Positions 45,549 to 53,288 of a DNA stretch of 53,288 nucleotides are shown here, in pieces. Position 1 is the stretch's first letter. The number at the start of each line of letters is the position of its first letter. The notes beneath the pieces were generated by a model. It worked only from the letters and a program-made list of their open reading frames with translations, did not search any database and had not been told where the DNA came from. A program made the position numbers and the translations under genes. The stretch lies in the NCBI GenBank assembly GCA_938045295.1, contig CALINO010000038.1, positions 1 through 53,288 on the forward strand, read 5' to 3'. The stretch comes from an uncultured Arenicella sp. GTDB taxonomy: Bacteria > Pseudomonadota > Gammaproteobacteria > Arenicellales > Arenicellaceae.

Positions 45549-45783
45549 ACTCCCCCCCAGGAATAAATAGAGTCCGTTCTAAATACACACCACCCCCTAA
45601 AACCGAAACACGACATCAATGAATAATTGACGTCTTTTTGCGCTTAGGCCCCTTTTGCAGTGCTTTACAGTGATGCAGGCAGACACATTTAAAACATGTC
45701 TTATACAACACTTACAAACAGTCTACCTTAATAACATCTAATTGATATAACCCGTTTGGGTGAAATAACGGACAATACGGTAA

Positions 45784-46344
45784 TTAATTGGCGGTTAATT
45801 TGTCTCTAAAGCGCTGAGCGGCCTCAGAATTACCCATAGCATCGTGCGCATTTGCCATCAAATACCAATTTCTGCGGCGCAATTGTTTATTATCAGCTGA
45901 CAGGGTATTGGACTTTGCCGCTACTTGAATCGCCCCTTTCCAGTCGCCTTGCTCGTACTTGATTTCCGCCAAGTTAGACCACAGCTGTGCATTGCGAGGC
46001 TCAATACGCAAAGCCCGCTCTATGGAACCCGATGCGCGATCCCAATTGCCGGATTGGCGATCTTGCTGCGCTGACGCCATTAACCGGCTAACCACCGGCG
46101 AGGCCTGTTTTGAGTCCTCCATTTGCTCTACCGACAAGTTAGGCTCGTCAGGCAGGGGCAAGGCTTGCCCATCCACCACCGCCCGCTCTTCAACCACGGC
46201 GGGTTCTTGCGTGTGCACATCAATTGTTTTGGTATTAATACAGGCAGGCAACACAACACACATTGCCAACACCGCAATCTTGGCATTAATACTAGGTTTG
46301 GCTTCGATACAACTGTCAGCTTGCGTATTCATTGACTCACTCAT
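45784..46344 (-). CDS. TPR lipoprotein beside PBP1b (LpoP-like candidate)
   Basis: A 186-aa lipoprotein with a long signal ending in lipobox LPAC (VLAMCVVLPAC), a disordered acidic linker (40-80) and TPR helices (about 85-185: WDRASGSIERALRIEPRNAQ, LAEIKYEQGDWKGAIQVA). Small TPR lipoproteins encoded next to PBP1b in Pseudomonas (LpoP) activate that synthase from the outer membrane; the same position and layout here suggest this job, but sequence identity was not checked. It lies 56 nt after mrcB on the same strand. Confidence 0.78.
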   Translation of the reverse strand: MSESMNTQADSCIEAKPSINAKIAVLAMCVVLPACINTKTIDVHTQEPAVVEERAVVDGQALPLPDEPNLSVEQMEDSKQASPVVSRLMASAQQDRQSGNWDRASGSIERALRIEPRNAQLWSNLAEIKYEQGDWKGAIQVAAKSNTLSADNKQLRRRNWYLMANAHDAMGNSEAAQRFRDKLTAN

Positions 46345-46400
46345 TTGTAATTAGTGTGTTCGTTATCACATTAAAATTAACGGGCTTAACTCTCTGAAGA

Positions 46401-48995
46401 TTAACCGAAAATTCGTTTCCATAACGATTTTTTCTTCGGTCGACGCTTAATAGGCTGCTCTTCATTAGCCGGTTCAAAATGTAACTGCTCGTCGTTACTC
46501 TCATCATCATACTGGAAATAATCCACGCACGAAATATTACTCAAATCAAACGAATCAAATAACAAAGGCAGTGCACGCGATAGTTGGCAGTCTTTACTGA
46601 ACGGTTCAGACGAGTAGCGCACTTGTTTTGACACAATTCGCTCACTGTAGCCAAGCTCTAAACGCTGCAAAGGTAACTGACGCATGATGTTAGACCACAC
46701 TCTGGCAGCGCCGCTTGCGCCAGTTAAGCCGGTTGACTTGTTATCGTCGCGCCCCACCCAAACCACGGTTAAATAATTACCACTAAAACCAGCAAACCAA
46801 CTGTCTCGGTAATCGTTCGTGGTGCCGGTTTTACCCGCCAAACCATAATCGTACTTAAAGCCTGACAGCACAGCCCGCCCGGTGCCATTACGAATAACGT
46901 CTTGCAAGGCATAGTTAATTAAATGGGTGTACTCAGGCTCGACCACTTGCTCAATATCCAAAGCATAACGCGACAACGGCATGTCTTCTTTGCTCAGTAC
47001 TGAGCGCACCCCTTTCACCGGCGTTTTAAAACCACCAGAGGCAAGCCCTAAATAAAGCTGACTGACGTCCATCACGCTCATGGGCACGGCGCCCAACAGC
47101 ATTGATGGCAATTCATTAATAGGCCGTTGATACCCCATGCGCTTGAGTGTGTCGGTGACGTTGGCTAAACCCAACGCCATACCCAGGTTTACGGTCGCCA
47201 AGTTGTACGACTGAGATAGGGCATCAACCATCATCACATCGCCGTGTGGTTTGCCGTCGTAATTTCTGGGTCGCCAATCGGGGCTGCCTTTTTGCGACAC
47301 CGTGATCGGCATATCACTAATGATAGAGGCCAATGAATATTGCTCTGGAGACTCTAACGCCGTTAAATACACAAACGGTTTTAACAACGAACCAACCGGG
47401 CGACGCGCCTTTAATGCTCGGTTATAACCGGCAAAGCTTGGGTTGCGGTCACCCAACATACCCACCACTTCGCCGTTATCTGTGCGCAACACCACCGCCG
47501 CCGCTTGCAGACTTCCACGTTCAATATCACGTTGTTGCTCAATTTTTGCCAACTCAGAAGAAACCACCGTCTCTAACACCGACTGAATTCGGGGGTTCAA
47601 TGTGGTGTGTATTTGCAAGCCTTCGCTCATTAAGTCATCTTGCTGATAACCGTCTTTCAAGTTCTCTCGCACATAGCCCAAAAAGCTTGGGTAGGAAAGC
47701 GTGGCCGCTCGGCTGGCAACGGGGCTTAACTTAAGTGCTTGTGAGCTGGCAATATCAAATTGGTGCTGATCGATCTTGCCGCTATCAAGCATGGCTGTTA
47801 ACACCACGTTGCGCTTTTTCATTACCCTTTCTGGGCGCTTTAACGGGTTGTAACGGCTCGGTGCGTTATTAATGGCAACCAAGGTGGCCATTTCATTAAG
47901 CGACAACTCATTCAATGGCCGCCCGTAATAATACCGGCTTGCCAACCCAAAACCGTGAATAGCGCGGTTGCCGGCCTGCCCTAGATTCACTTCATTAATA
48001 TAAGCTTGCAGTATTTCATCTTTGCTGTAATGAAACTCAAGCAATACGGCCAAGATCATTTCAACCAGTTTGCGCCGCACGCTGCGCTCAGACGTCAAAT
48101 AATAATTTTTGACCAATTGCTGAGTTAATGATGAACCACCGCCGCTAACCCGACCTGATTTTACCGCTTGAAATAACACACGAGCCAAGCCCCTGAAGTT
48201 GACGCCAATATGCGAATAAAACTGACGGTCTTCGTAGGCAATTAAGCCATCAATCAATGGCTGCGGCACATCTTCCAAGCGCACCAAGGTGCGATCTTCA
48301 TGCTGCATCGGCGATACGCTGCCAAACAAACGGGGCTCTAAACGAACGATTTCTGTTTGCTCGGCCTGCTTCAACGCATTAATAATTTCGATTGCCGCTA
48401 CGCGATTGTTTCTAATTGCTAATTTAATGACTTGTTGTGGGCGCGCTTCGTCCCAAAAGCGGAACGCACGCTGATGAATCGCCAACTCCAAAGAATCTAA
48501 GCGATAGGTGCCAACACGGTTCACGTCTGGGCTTTTTAGATAGCCCAGCTCTTGCAGCTCTGTTTCAACCAGCTGCGCATCAAAGTCTTGCCCTAGATAT
48601 AACTCCAAAGGTCGAGTGTAAACGTGTGCAGGCAACGCCCACTTTTGCCCTTCAAACTGCTTGCGTATGGTAACGTCCAAATACGCGGTGTAACCCAAAA
48701 ACAAAACAAAAACGGCCAATGCCGCACGCCAAAAAACAAACTTAAAGCCCGACCAGAACCAACGCACGGTACGCTTTGGCACCGAATTCGTTGAACCACC
48801 TGCTCGCCCACCAACCGACGCCTGAGCCGTTACTTTTTTGGTCGCTGCTTTTTTAGCCGTTTTCTTTTTTTTACGGCCACCGCCGGACGAAGCTGCCGCG
48901 CCTTTCTTATTCGCCACTTTTTTATTCGCTTTATTCGCCGTTTTAGGCGTCGCAGGCTTTTTTGTTGCTTTTTTACGAGTCTTCTTCTTTGTCAC
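46401..48995 (-). CDS. mrcB: Penicillin-binding protein 1B with Lys/Ala-rich cytoplasmic tail
   Basis: Bifunctional peptidoglycan synthase, 864 aa. After a cytoplasmic tail of about 80 residues rich in Lys, Ala and Thr (TKKKTRKKATKKPA...), there is one membrane helix (about 88-110), a UB2H-like region, glycosyltransferase GT51 (EDRQFYSHIGVNFRGLAR, GGGSSLTQQLVKNYYLT) and transpeptidase with SLLK (GSLLKPFVYL), SYN and KTG (AGKTGTTNDYRDSWF). Start is GTG 48995. The tail resembles histone-H1-like sequence and is longer than usual. A TPR lipoprotein follows. Confidence 0.95.
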   Translation of the reverse strand: MTKKKTRKKATKKPATPKTANKANKKVANKKGAAASSGGGRKKKKTAKKAATKKVTAQASVGGRAGGSTNSVPKRTVRWFWSGFKFVFWRAALAVFVLFLGYTAYLDVTIRKQFEGQKWALPAHVYTRPLELYLGQDFDAQLVETELQELGYLKSPDVNRVGTYRLDSLELAIHQRAFRFWDEARPQQVIKLAIRNNRVAAIEIINALKQAEQTEIVRLEPRLFGSVSPMQHEDRTLVRLEDVPQPLIDGLIAYEDRQFYSHIGVNFRGLARVLFQAVKSGRVSGGGSSLTQQLVKNYYLTSERSVRRKLVEMILAVLLEFHYSKDEILQAYINEVNLGQAGNRAIHGFGLASRYYYGRPLNELSLNEMATLVAINNAPSRYNPLKRPERVMKKRNVVLTAMLDSGKIDQHQFDIASSQALKLSPVASRAATLSYPSFLGYVRENLKDGYQQDDLMSEGLQIHTTLNPRIQSVLETVVSSELAKIEQQRDIERGSLQAAAVVLRTDNGEVVGMLGDRNPSFAGYNRALKARRPVGSLLKPFVYLTALESPEQYSLASIISDMPITVSQKGSPDWRPRNYDGKPHGDVMMVDALSQSYNLATVNLGMALGLANVTDTLKRMGYQRPINELPSMLLGAVPMSVMDVSQLYLGLASGGFKTPVKGVRSVLSKEDMPLSRYALDIEQVVEPEYTHLINYALQDVIRNGTGRAVLSGFKYDYGLAGKTGTTNDYRDSWFAGFSGNYLTVVWVGRDDNKSTGLTGASGAARVWSNIMRQLPLQRLELGYSERIVSKQVRYSSEPFSKDCQLSRALPLLFDSFDLSNISCVDYFQYDDESNDEQLHFEPANEEQPIKRRPKKKSLWKRIFG

Positions 48996-49209
48996 TGTTA
49001 TTTGTCTACTAATTCAAGGTTCGAGGGCTCGCCTGAGTACCCCAAACGACCAACATACCAAACTTGATTAAACCATATTGACGCATTTCTTACCGGCAAG
49101 GTAACCCTGTTGTAACTACCAAGACAAGAATGCGGCATCAGGCATCGAACGCAATCATTATAAATCATAGACTTAACGTATTTAGATAAAAAAATGCTTT
49201 AGCATTCAA

Positions 49210-49239
49210 TTGACACTAAATCCGCTGTCACGTTATGAT
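49210..49239 (+). promoter_or_regulatory. Sigma-70 promoter of the dynamin-like gene
   Basis: -35 TTGACA (49210-49215), 18-bp spacer, -10 TATGAT (49234-49239). The transcript would start about 18-20 nt before the GTG at 49265, with GAGGG as ribosome site. Best promoter match in the window. Confidence 0.75.
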
Positions 49240-49264
49240 TAATTATTGATGCGAGGGTATTACA

Positions 49265-51316
49265 GTGACAACAACAATTTTAGACACTGAAATAGAACAA
49301 TATTCCGGCTGGCGCACGCGCGTCAGCGAGGCTGTGCAAGACCTTAGTCGCTTTTTAAAAGCGAATAATGTTACTGACCTGCGCACTCACCACCAGTTCG
49401 AAACCGTGCTGGGCTCATTGATTGATGACAACCTGTCAATCGCCTTTGTTGCTGAGTTTTCACGCGGCAAGTCAGAGATGATCAATACTCTGTTTTTTGG
49501 TAACTACCCACGCCGCATATTACCATCAGGCACGGGCCGCACCACCATGTGCCCCACTGAATTACTTTACGACCCTAATCGCCCAAGCTCAATTCGCTTA
49601 TTGCCTATTGAGTCACGTCAAGACGAGCGCCCATTATTCGAACTGAAAAAAGACGACGCGCTGTGGCAAGAAATTGAGTTCGACGTAGACGATGTGGACA
49701 GCATTGTTGACGCGTTTAGCAGCATGACCAACAACAAACTGGTCAGCAAAACTTACGCCACCAAACTTAAATTTGACCTATTAGAGTCTGACGAATCAGA
49801 ACTCGGCCTTCCGGTTAACGAATACGATGAAGTGGAGATCCCCAGCTGGCGCCACGCCATCATTAACTTGCCACACCCGTTGTTAGAGCAAGGCTTGGTT
49901 ATTCTCGACACCCCGGGCTTAAACGCCATTGGTGCCGAGCCGGAGTTGACCATTAATCAACTCTCTACCGCGCACACCATTATTTTCATCTTATCTCAAG
50001 ACACCGGCGTAACTTCGACCGACTTAGAGCTGTGGGAACAGCACATTGGCGGTGAAACGCACAAAGGCAAGTCGAAGAAAAAGAAAGCCGAAGCAGCGCA
50101 ACGCAATCAACGCAAACTGGTAGCGCTGAATAAAATAGATTCGTTGTGGGACGGCATTCGCAGTGAACAAGATATTGAAGATGAAATAGCCGCACAGGTA
50201 TCCAGCACCGCCAAAGCACTGAATTTAGATAAAGAGAATATTTTCCCTGTCTCGGCGCAAAAAGGGCTACTGGCAAAACTTAATAACGACACAGAATTAC
50301 TGGAGCGCAGCAATATTGGCGCGCTTGAGCACGCCATTGCTGAAAAATTGGTGCCTGAAAAACGCCGAATCGTGGTTGAAAAAGTTAGCAATTCATTGGC
50401 AAGCATTTTGGAATCGTCTGATTCTATTTTAACTAAACGACTGCGCGATGCCGATGAACACATTGACGAGCTGCAGCAAGTAAGCAGCAAGAACACCGAT
50501 GTGATTTCACACATCATGCTAAAAGTGCAAGCCGAAAAGTCAGCACTGGAAGTCGATATGCAGCGCTATCAAGCGTTACGCTCGGTATACGCCAAAGAGA
50601 CCTCAAAACTGACGCGCATTCTGGCACCAGAACGGCTGGAAAAGTTAATCGCGGTCACCAAGCACAATATGGCCAAGTGCGCGAGCTCAATTACGCTGCA
50701 AAAGACCATTTCAAAATATTTTGAACGCTTGAATTACTACGTAAACTCAGCCATTGAGCAATCGAACGAAATCGCCGTACTTTGCGAAAACATCACCCGT
50801 GATTTTGAGCAAGAACACGGCATTGCCAATTTCAAAGTGCGCCGTTTGCGCCTTGAACGTTACCAGCAAGACATCAGCCGACTTGAAAGTAAGCACAGCA
50901 ACTTGAAAGAAACTCGCACCTTGTTCTTTAAAGAGCAAATGTCGATCACCAACAAGTTTTACGAGTCTGTCTGCACTGCCTCGCGCAAAATCATCCGACG
51001 CGCGCAACGTGATGCCAATAATTGGAATAACAACCTAATGGTTCCAATGGAAACTCACGTACGAGAGCACCATACGCAACTTCGCCGCCGCTTAGAAAGT
51101 GTTAAACGTATTCACAAAGCCTCAGACACTGTTGAAACAAGACTGTCTGAGTTGAATATTCAGCACGCAATGCTGGTTGAAAAAAACGACGAGTTTGCAG
51201 CGCTCAAAGAACACTTGCTTGAATTACTGACGGTGGCTGAAGAACACAGTGAAGACACTACCGATGACAGCAAAAATGCTGAAATTTTGTACTGGGAACA
51301 CAATTCACAGTTCTAA
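49265..51316 (+). CDS. Dynamin-like GTPase
   Basis: A 683-aa large GTPase. P-loop AEFSRGKSEMINTLFFG (residue 55-75; the first P-loop Gly of the usual GEFSRGKS is Ala), G2 region SGTGRTTMCPTEL, G3 ILDTPGLNAIG, G4 ALNKIDSLWD. After residue 370 the sequence is mostly long helical coiled coil with no membrane segment visible. Bacterial dynamin-like proteins remodel membranes or act in stress and chromosome handling (for example CrfC). GTG start with GAGGG upstream. The C-terminus is acidic (EEHSEDTTDDSKNAE). Confidence 0.86.
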   Translation: MTTTILDTEIEQYSGWRTRVSEAVQDLSRFLKANNVTDLRTHHQFETVLGSLIDDNLSIAFVAEFSRGKSEMINTLFFGNYPRRILPSGTGRTTMCPTELLYDPNRPSSIRLLPIESRQDERPLFELKKDDALWQEIEFDVDDVDSIVDAFSSMTNNKLVSKTYATKLKFDLLESDESELGLPVNEYDEVEIPSWRHAIINLPHPLLEQGLVILDTPGLNAIGAEPELTINQLSTAHTIIFILSQDTGVTSTDLELWEQHIGGETHKGKSKKKKAEAAQRNQRKLVALNKIDSLWDGIRSEQDIEDEIAAQVSSTAKALNLDKENIFPVSAQKGLLAKLNNDTELLERSNIGALEHAIAEKLVPEKRRIVVEKVSNSLASILESSDSILTKRLRDADEHIDELQQVSSKNTDVISHIMLKVQAEKSALEVDMQRYQALRSVYAKETSKLTRILAPERLEKLIAVTKHNMAKCASSITLQKTISKYFERLNYYVNSAIEQSNEIAVLCENITRDFEQEHGIANFKVRRLRLERYQQDISRLESKHSNLKETRTLFFKEQMSITNKFYESVCTASRKIIRRAQRDANNWNNNLMVPMETHVREHHTQLRRRLESVKRIHKASDTVETRLSELNIQHAMLVEKNDEFAALKEHLLELLTVAEEHSEDTTDDSKNAEILYWEHNSQF

Positions 51317-51437
51317 GTTAACGACTGATTACAGTTATATTCACCTCCTCTATAAACCGCCAAGCTATGCTATAGTTCGCCGGATTATATGAAACCGAAG
51401 TATTTCTAAACCACACCACTCTGACAACTGCGCCAAC

Positions 51438-51770
51438 ATGCAAAAAAATATTATTAAGTTAGTTATTACCTTGTTTAGCATCAGCCTTTTAGCGGGCTGT
51501 GCGTCTCACTATGGCGCAGCAAAAATTGTGTCTCAACCGGCGGGAGCCGAGGTTATCAATCTCGATGACGGCAGTGTTATTGGTGTTACTCCACTAACAA
51601 CCTGGTGGAAAGATTCCAATGATAGCCGCCAATACATTGCGCTACGTATCAAAAAACCCGGTTTCGAAGAAAAAATATCGCACTTCTGGCTCAGCATGCG
51701 TCATAAGTCAGAATCTTCAGCGCGCGAGAATCCTCAGCTGGTTGAAATGATCCTTACCGAAAAAAAATAA
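51438..51770 (+). CDS. Lipoprotein with PEGA-like domain
   Basis: A 110-aa lipoprotein (lipobox LLAGC, Cys near residue 21). The body, KIVSQPAGAEVINLDDGSVIG followed by VTPLTTWW, resembles the PEGA domain (surface-associated, 'SxPxGAxVxxDGxxxGxTPL'). Function is unknown. A similar small lipoprotein follows 27 nt downstream; both have a KKPGF/KPGYHE segment, suggesting gene duplication and divergence. Confidence 0.75.
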   Translation: MQKNIIKLVITLFSISLLAGCASHYGAAKIVSQPAGAEVINLDDGSVIGVTPLTTWWKDSNDSRQYIALRIKKPGFEEKISHFWLSMRHKSESSARENPQLVEMILTEKK

Positions 51771-51797
51771 AATTAAGCTCTTATTAGGGTTACTACA

Positions 51798-52139
51798 ATG
51801 AAAAATACATTAATAATTTTACTACTCGCATCATTCCTTGGCGCTTGTGGCACCAGCAAAAAAAGCATCCCCCTGAAAGTACACTCTGACCCATTGGGTG
51901 CCTATGCGTTGATGCAAATAAAATACAAAGGCGAAGAAGACGCCGACTGGATCTTTCTTGGTCCAACACCAGTGGTACTCGACAAACAAATCAAAATGAG
52001 CGGCGCCTCATCGGTATCTCTCAAAATGATTAAGCCTGGTTATCATGAACAGACCAAAACTTGGTCAGCGAAAGACTTTACTAGAGAGTATCGTAAGCAA
52101 CGAAAAATTTCCTGGGTACCAGCATTGGTAGAGCAATAA
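51798..52139 (+). CDS. Small lipoprotein, PEGA-like, paralogue of the preceding gene
   Basis: A 113-aa lipoprotein (lipobox FLGAC). Mature part has HSDPLGAYALMQIKYKGEED, then LGPTPVVLDK and SLKMIKPGYHEQTK, the same order of elements as the 51438 product (dPlGA, GxTP, KpGy). Role unknown; likely outer membrane on the inner leaflet. Strong RBS is not visible (TTAGGG 12 nt upstream). Confidence 0.73.
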   Translation: MKNTLIILLLASFLGACGTSKKSIPLKVHSDPLGAYALMQIKYKGEEDADWIFLGPTPVVLDKQIKMSGASSVSLKMIKPGYHEQTKTWSAKDFTREYRKQRKISWVPALVEQ

Positions 52140-52183
52140 TTAAGTATTTGCCCCTACTCTAAAAAACCAAACAACCTCTTCTT

Positions 52184-52216
52184 AAATCGGTGCAACTTCA
52201 TCTGTTGCACCGATTT
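52184..52216 (+). terminator. Hairpin after the PEGA-like lipoproteins
   Basis: AAATCGGTGCAAC, loop TTCATCT, GTTGCACCGATTT: a perfect 13-bp stem about 45 nt after the stop. The T-run is only three bases, so termination efficiency is uncertain. Confidence 0.75.
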
Positions 52217-52425
52217 CAATGTTCAAGCTCATTCACCGCTTCATCGAGTATTTATCCACAAAATAAATACCTCTTGGATTTAATTATTCAAATTGTTATG
52301 ATCGCGCTCGGTCATACGCCAGTCATTAAGGATGATCAAATTTACATGGAGTTATATCCAAAAAAACTAGCTCCTTACTTGGGATGTTGCTTCACAAATC
52401 AACAAATTTAATGAAGAGTAAGTTT

Positions 52426-53061
52426 ATGAAAACCGCATTAAAAATATTTCTTTTAGTTAGTCTTTTTTCTATTGTTAACTCCGCATATGCCGGAAATTGG
52501 AAAATAGGCGCGTTTTTAGGCCAGTCGTCATTCGATGAACTAAATGATGTTTGCACTGAGGCAGAAATGGCTGCAAACAGCCTTATAGGGCCAGACTTTA
52601 GTTTCCTTATCAATATAAACTGTTCAGCTGATGACAGCGATAGCGCAATCGGCTTTAACATTGGCTATCAATTTAATAACTACTTAGGTATCGAAACTGG
52701 CTACGTAGATTTAGGCGAATACGGCCTTGAAATGTCAGCCAGTTCAAATGACCCTCGAGTAACCATATTCTCGCCTTCAAGCCAGTTGAACATTAGCGCT
52801 AGTGCGCTTTATATCGCTGGGGTAGCGACATGGCCATTCAGCGACAAACTGTCGCTTTCAGGGCGCATGGGTGCGGTTGAGATCAGTGCTGACGTTTCAG
52901 CAACCGGTGGTATTTTTTCTGATGTCGAATCAGACCCAGAACTTATGTATGGCGCATCTCTGGATTATCAAATTTCCGATTCAATCAGCCTAGGCCTACG
53001 TTCTGATGTATTCGATGGCACTTTTGCAACTTACGGCATTGGCTTAAACTACCACTTCTAA
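52426..53061 (+). CDS. Small outer-membrane beta-barrel protein
   Basis: A 211-aa protein with a signal peptide (IFLLVSLFSIVNSAYA) and an eight-strand OmpX/OmpA-like barrel pattern: NWKIGAFLGQSSF, AIGFNIGYQFNNYLGIETGYVDL (in part), ALYIAGVATWPFSDKLSL, YGASLDYQISDSISLGLRSD and the final aromatic GIGLNYHF. Two cysteines in the first loop region may form a disulfide. ATG 52426 is chosen for the signal peptide; in-frame ATGs at 52384 and 52411 are longer. Function unknown. Confidence 0.83.
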   Translation: MKTALKIFLLVSLFSIVNSAYAGNWKIGAFLGQSSFDELNDVCTEAEMAANSLIGPDFSFLININCSADDSDSAIGFNIGYQFNNYLGIETGYVDLGEYGLEMSASSNDPRVTIFSPSSQLNISASALYIAGVATWPFSDKLSLSGRMGAVEISADVSATGGIFSDVESDPELMYGASLDYQISDSISLGLRSDVFDGTFATYGIGLNYHF

Positions 53062-53100
53062 GTCAGATGCTCGCCACCACAAACCGGTGGTAAAAACTAA

Positions 53101-53129
53101 AAAGCCAACGGTTATCTGCCGTTGGCTTT
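53101..53129 (+). terminator. Terminator between the barrel gene and the next gene
   Basis: AAAGCCAACGG, loop TTATCTG, CCGTTGGCTTT. An 11-bp stem with A/T flanks; may serve both convergent genes. Confidence 0.88.
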
Positions 53130-53163
53130 CTTATAAATACCTGATTTAGAAAACTCAACCACA

Positions 53164-53286
53164 TCAAAACGCGGTGTCTTTTTCCGCTTCTTTAGAATAA
53201 GCCTGCCCTGTTAAACCGGTGTATTTAGTTTGTAATTGATCTTGGCTTTCGGTGTGTTCTGGGTCAACCAAAATGCAATCCACCGG
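53164..53286 (-). CDS. C-terminal end of an unidentified gene (partial)
   Basis: An open frame of 40 codons enters from the right edge and ends at TGA (53166-53164). Residues include VDCILVDPEHTESQDQLQ and TGLTGQAYSKEAEKDTAF. The composition looks coding and a terminator lies just beyond, but the product cannot be identified from this fragment. Confidence 0.6.
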   Translation of the reverse strand, partial: PVDCILVDPEHTESQDQLQTKYTGLTGQAYSKEAEKDTAF

Positions 53287-53288
53287 GC

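Larger units (their letters stand above)
45396..45783. other. 388-bp gap with two palindromes and a terminator
   Basis: Between tspO (+) and the lipoprotein (-). It contains a 13-bp and a 22-bp palindrome, the tspO terminator (45504-45548) and an AT-rich remainder (45550-45783) in which I see nothing further. Confidence 0.6.

Noticed and set aside
45541-45619. Minus-strand ORF spanning the tspO terminator
   Set aside because: It crosses the terminator hairpin, has no ribosome site, and its composition (CCCCCC-derived codons) is unlike the neighbours.
52190-52411. 73-aa ORF between the lipoproteins and the barrel
   Set aside because: It starts inside the terminator stem and has no ribosome site or recognisable domain.

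Overview
The window is chromosomal DNA of a gammaproteobacterium, probably marine or free-living, with moderate GC (mid to high 40s by eye). The lineage is suggested by gene order: DUF4390-ntrY-ntrX-trkA-trkH, engB divergent from a cytochrome c4 gene, polA divergent from a DUF2782 gene, and mrcB (PBP1b) followed by a TPR lipoprotein. I cannot name the genus. I saw no rRNA, tRNA, insertion sequence, prophage or CRISPR array. Most of the window is a housekeeping backbone.

Layout. 1-6626 (+): end of a DUF4390 gene, the NtrY/NtrX two-component pair and the TrkA/TrkH potassium uptake system, closed by a strong terminator. 6731-9373: DUF2853 protein (-), exported MsrB (+) and two paired glycosyltransferases (-). 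9409-15000: arginine biosynthesis, with argG (-) divergent from argD-argF (+) around an AT-rich control region that has repeated palindromes and a terminator in the argD leader; an orphan FbpC-like ABC ATPase and a GT2 glycosyltransferase follow argF. 14986-24399 (-): a 66-aa protein with a perfect Shine-Dalgarno, rarA, an NTF2-like membrane protein, ilvD, a DegQ-like protein whose catalytic serine loop is deleted, a cN-I 5'-nucleotidase, an acyltransferase, dinB and ung.

24812-33851: an acidic exported peptide, a Prx5-like peroxiredoxin, a Tas-like reductase and an AddAB-type helicase-nuclease pair, then cytochrome c4. 34042-39185: engB, an intergenic stretch with a strongly folded element, then a probable peptidoglycan-modifying group: an M14 amidase-like lipoprotein, an L,D-transpeptidase and a TPR/coiled-coil membrane protein. 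The last two share a C-terminal NTF2-like domain with the protein at 16661-17533. 39370-45395: polA, DUF2782, a secreted Cys protein, zapE, gamma-carbonic anhydrase and tspO. 45784-53286: a candidate LpoP lipoprotein with PBP1b, a dynamin-like GTPase behind a near-consensus sigma-70 promoter, two PEGA-like lipoproteins, a small beta-barrel and the end of an unknown gene.

The least explained items are the three-member family of envelope proteins sharing an NTF2-like domain, the HtrA homologue without a normal GNSGG loop, the hairpin element downstream of engB, and the palindrome pair after tspO. No single locus is plainly a new system. The peptidoglycan group at 35159-39185 is the best candidate for unrecognised biology.
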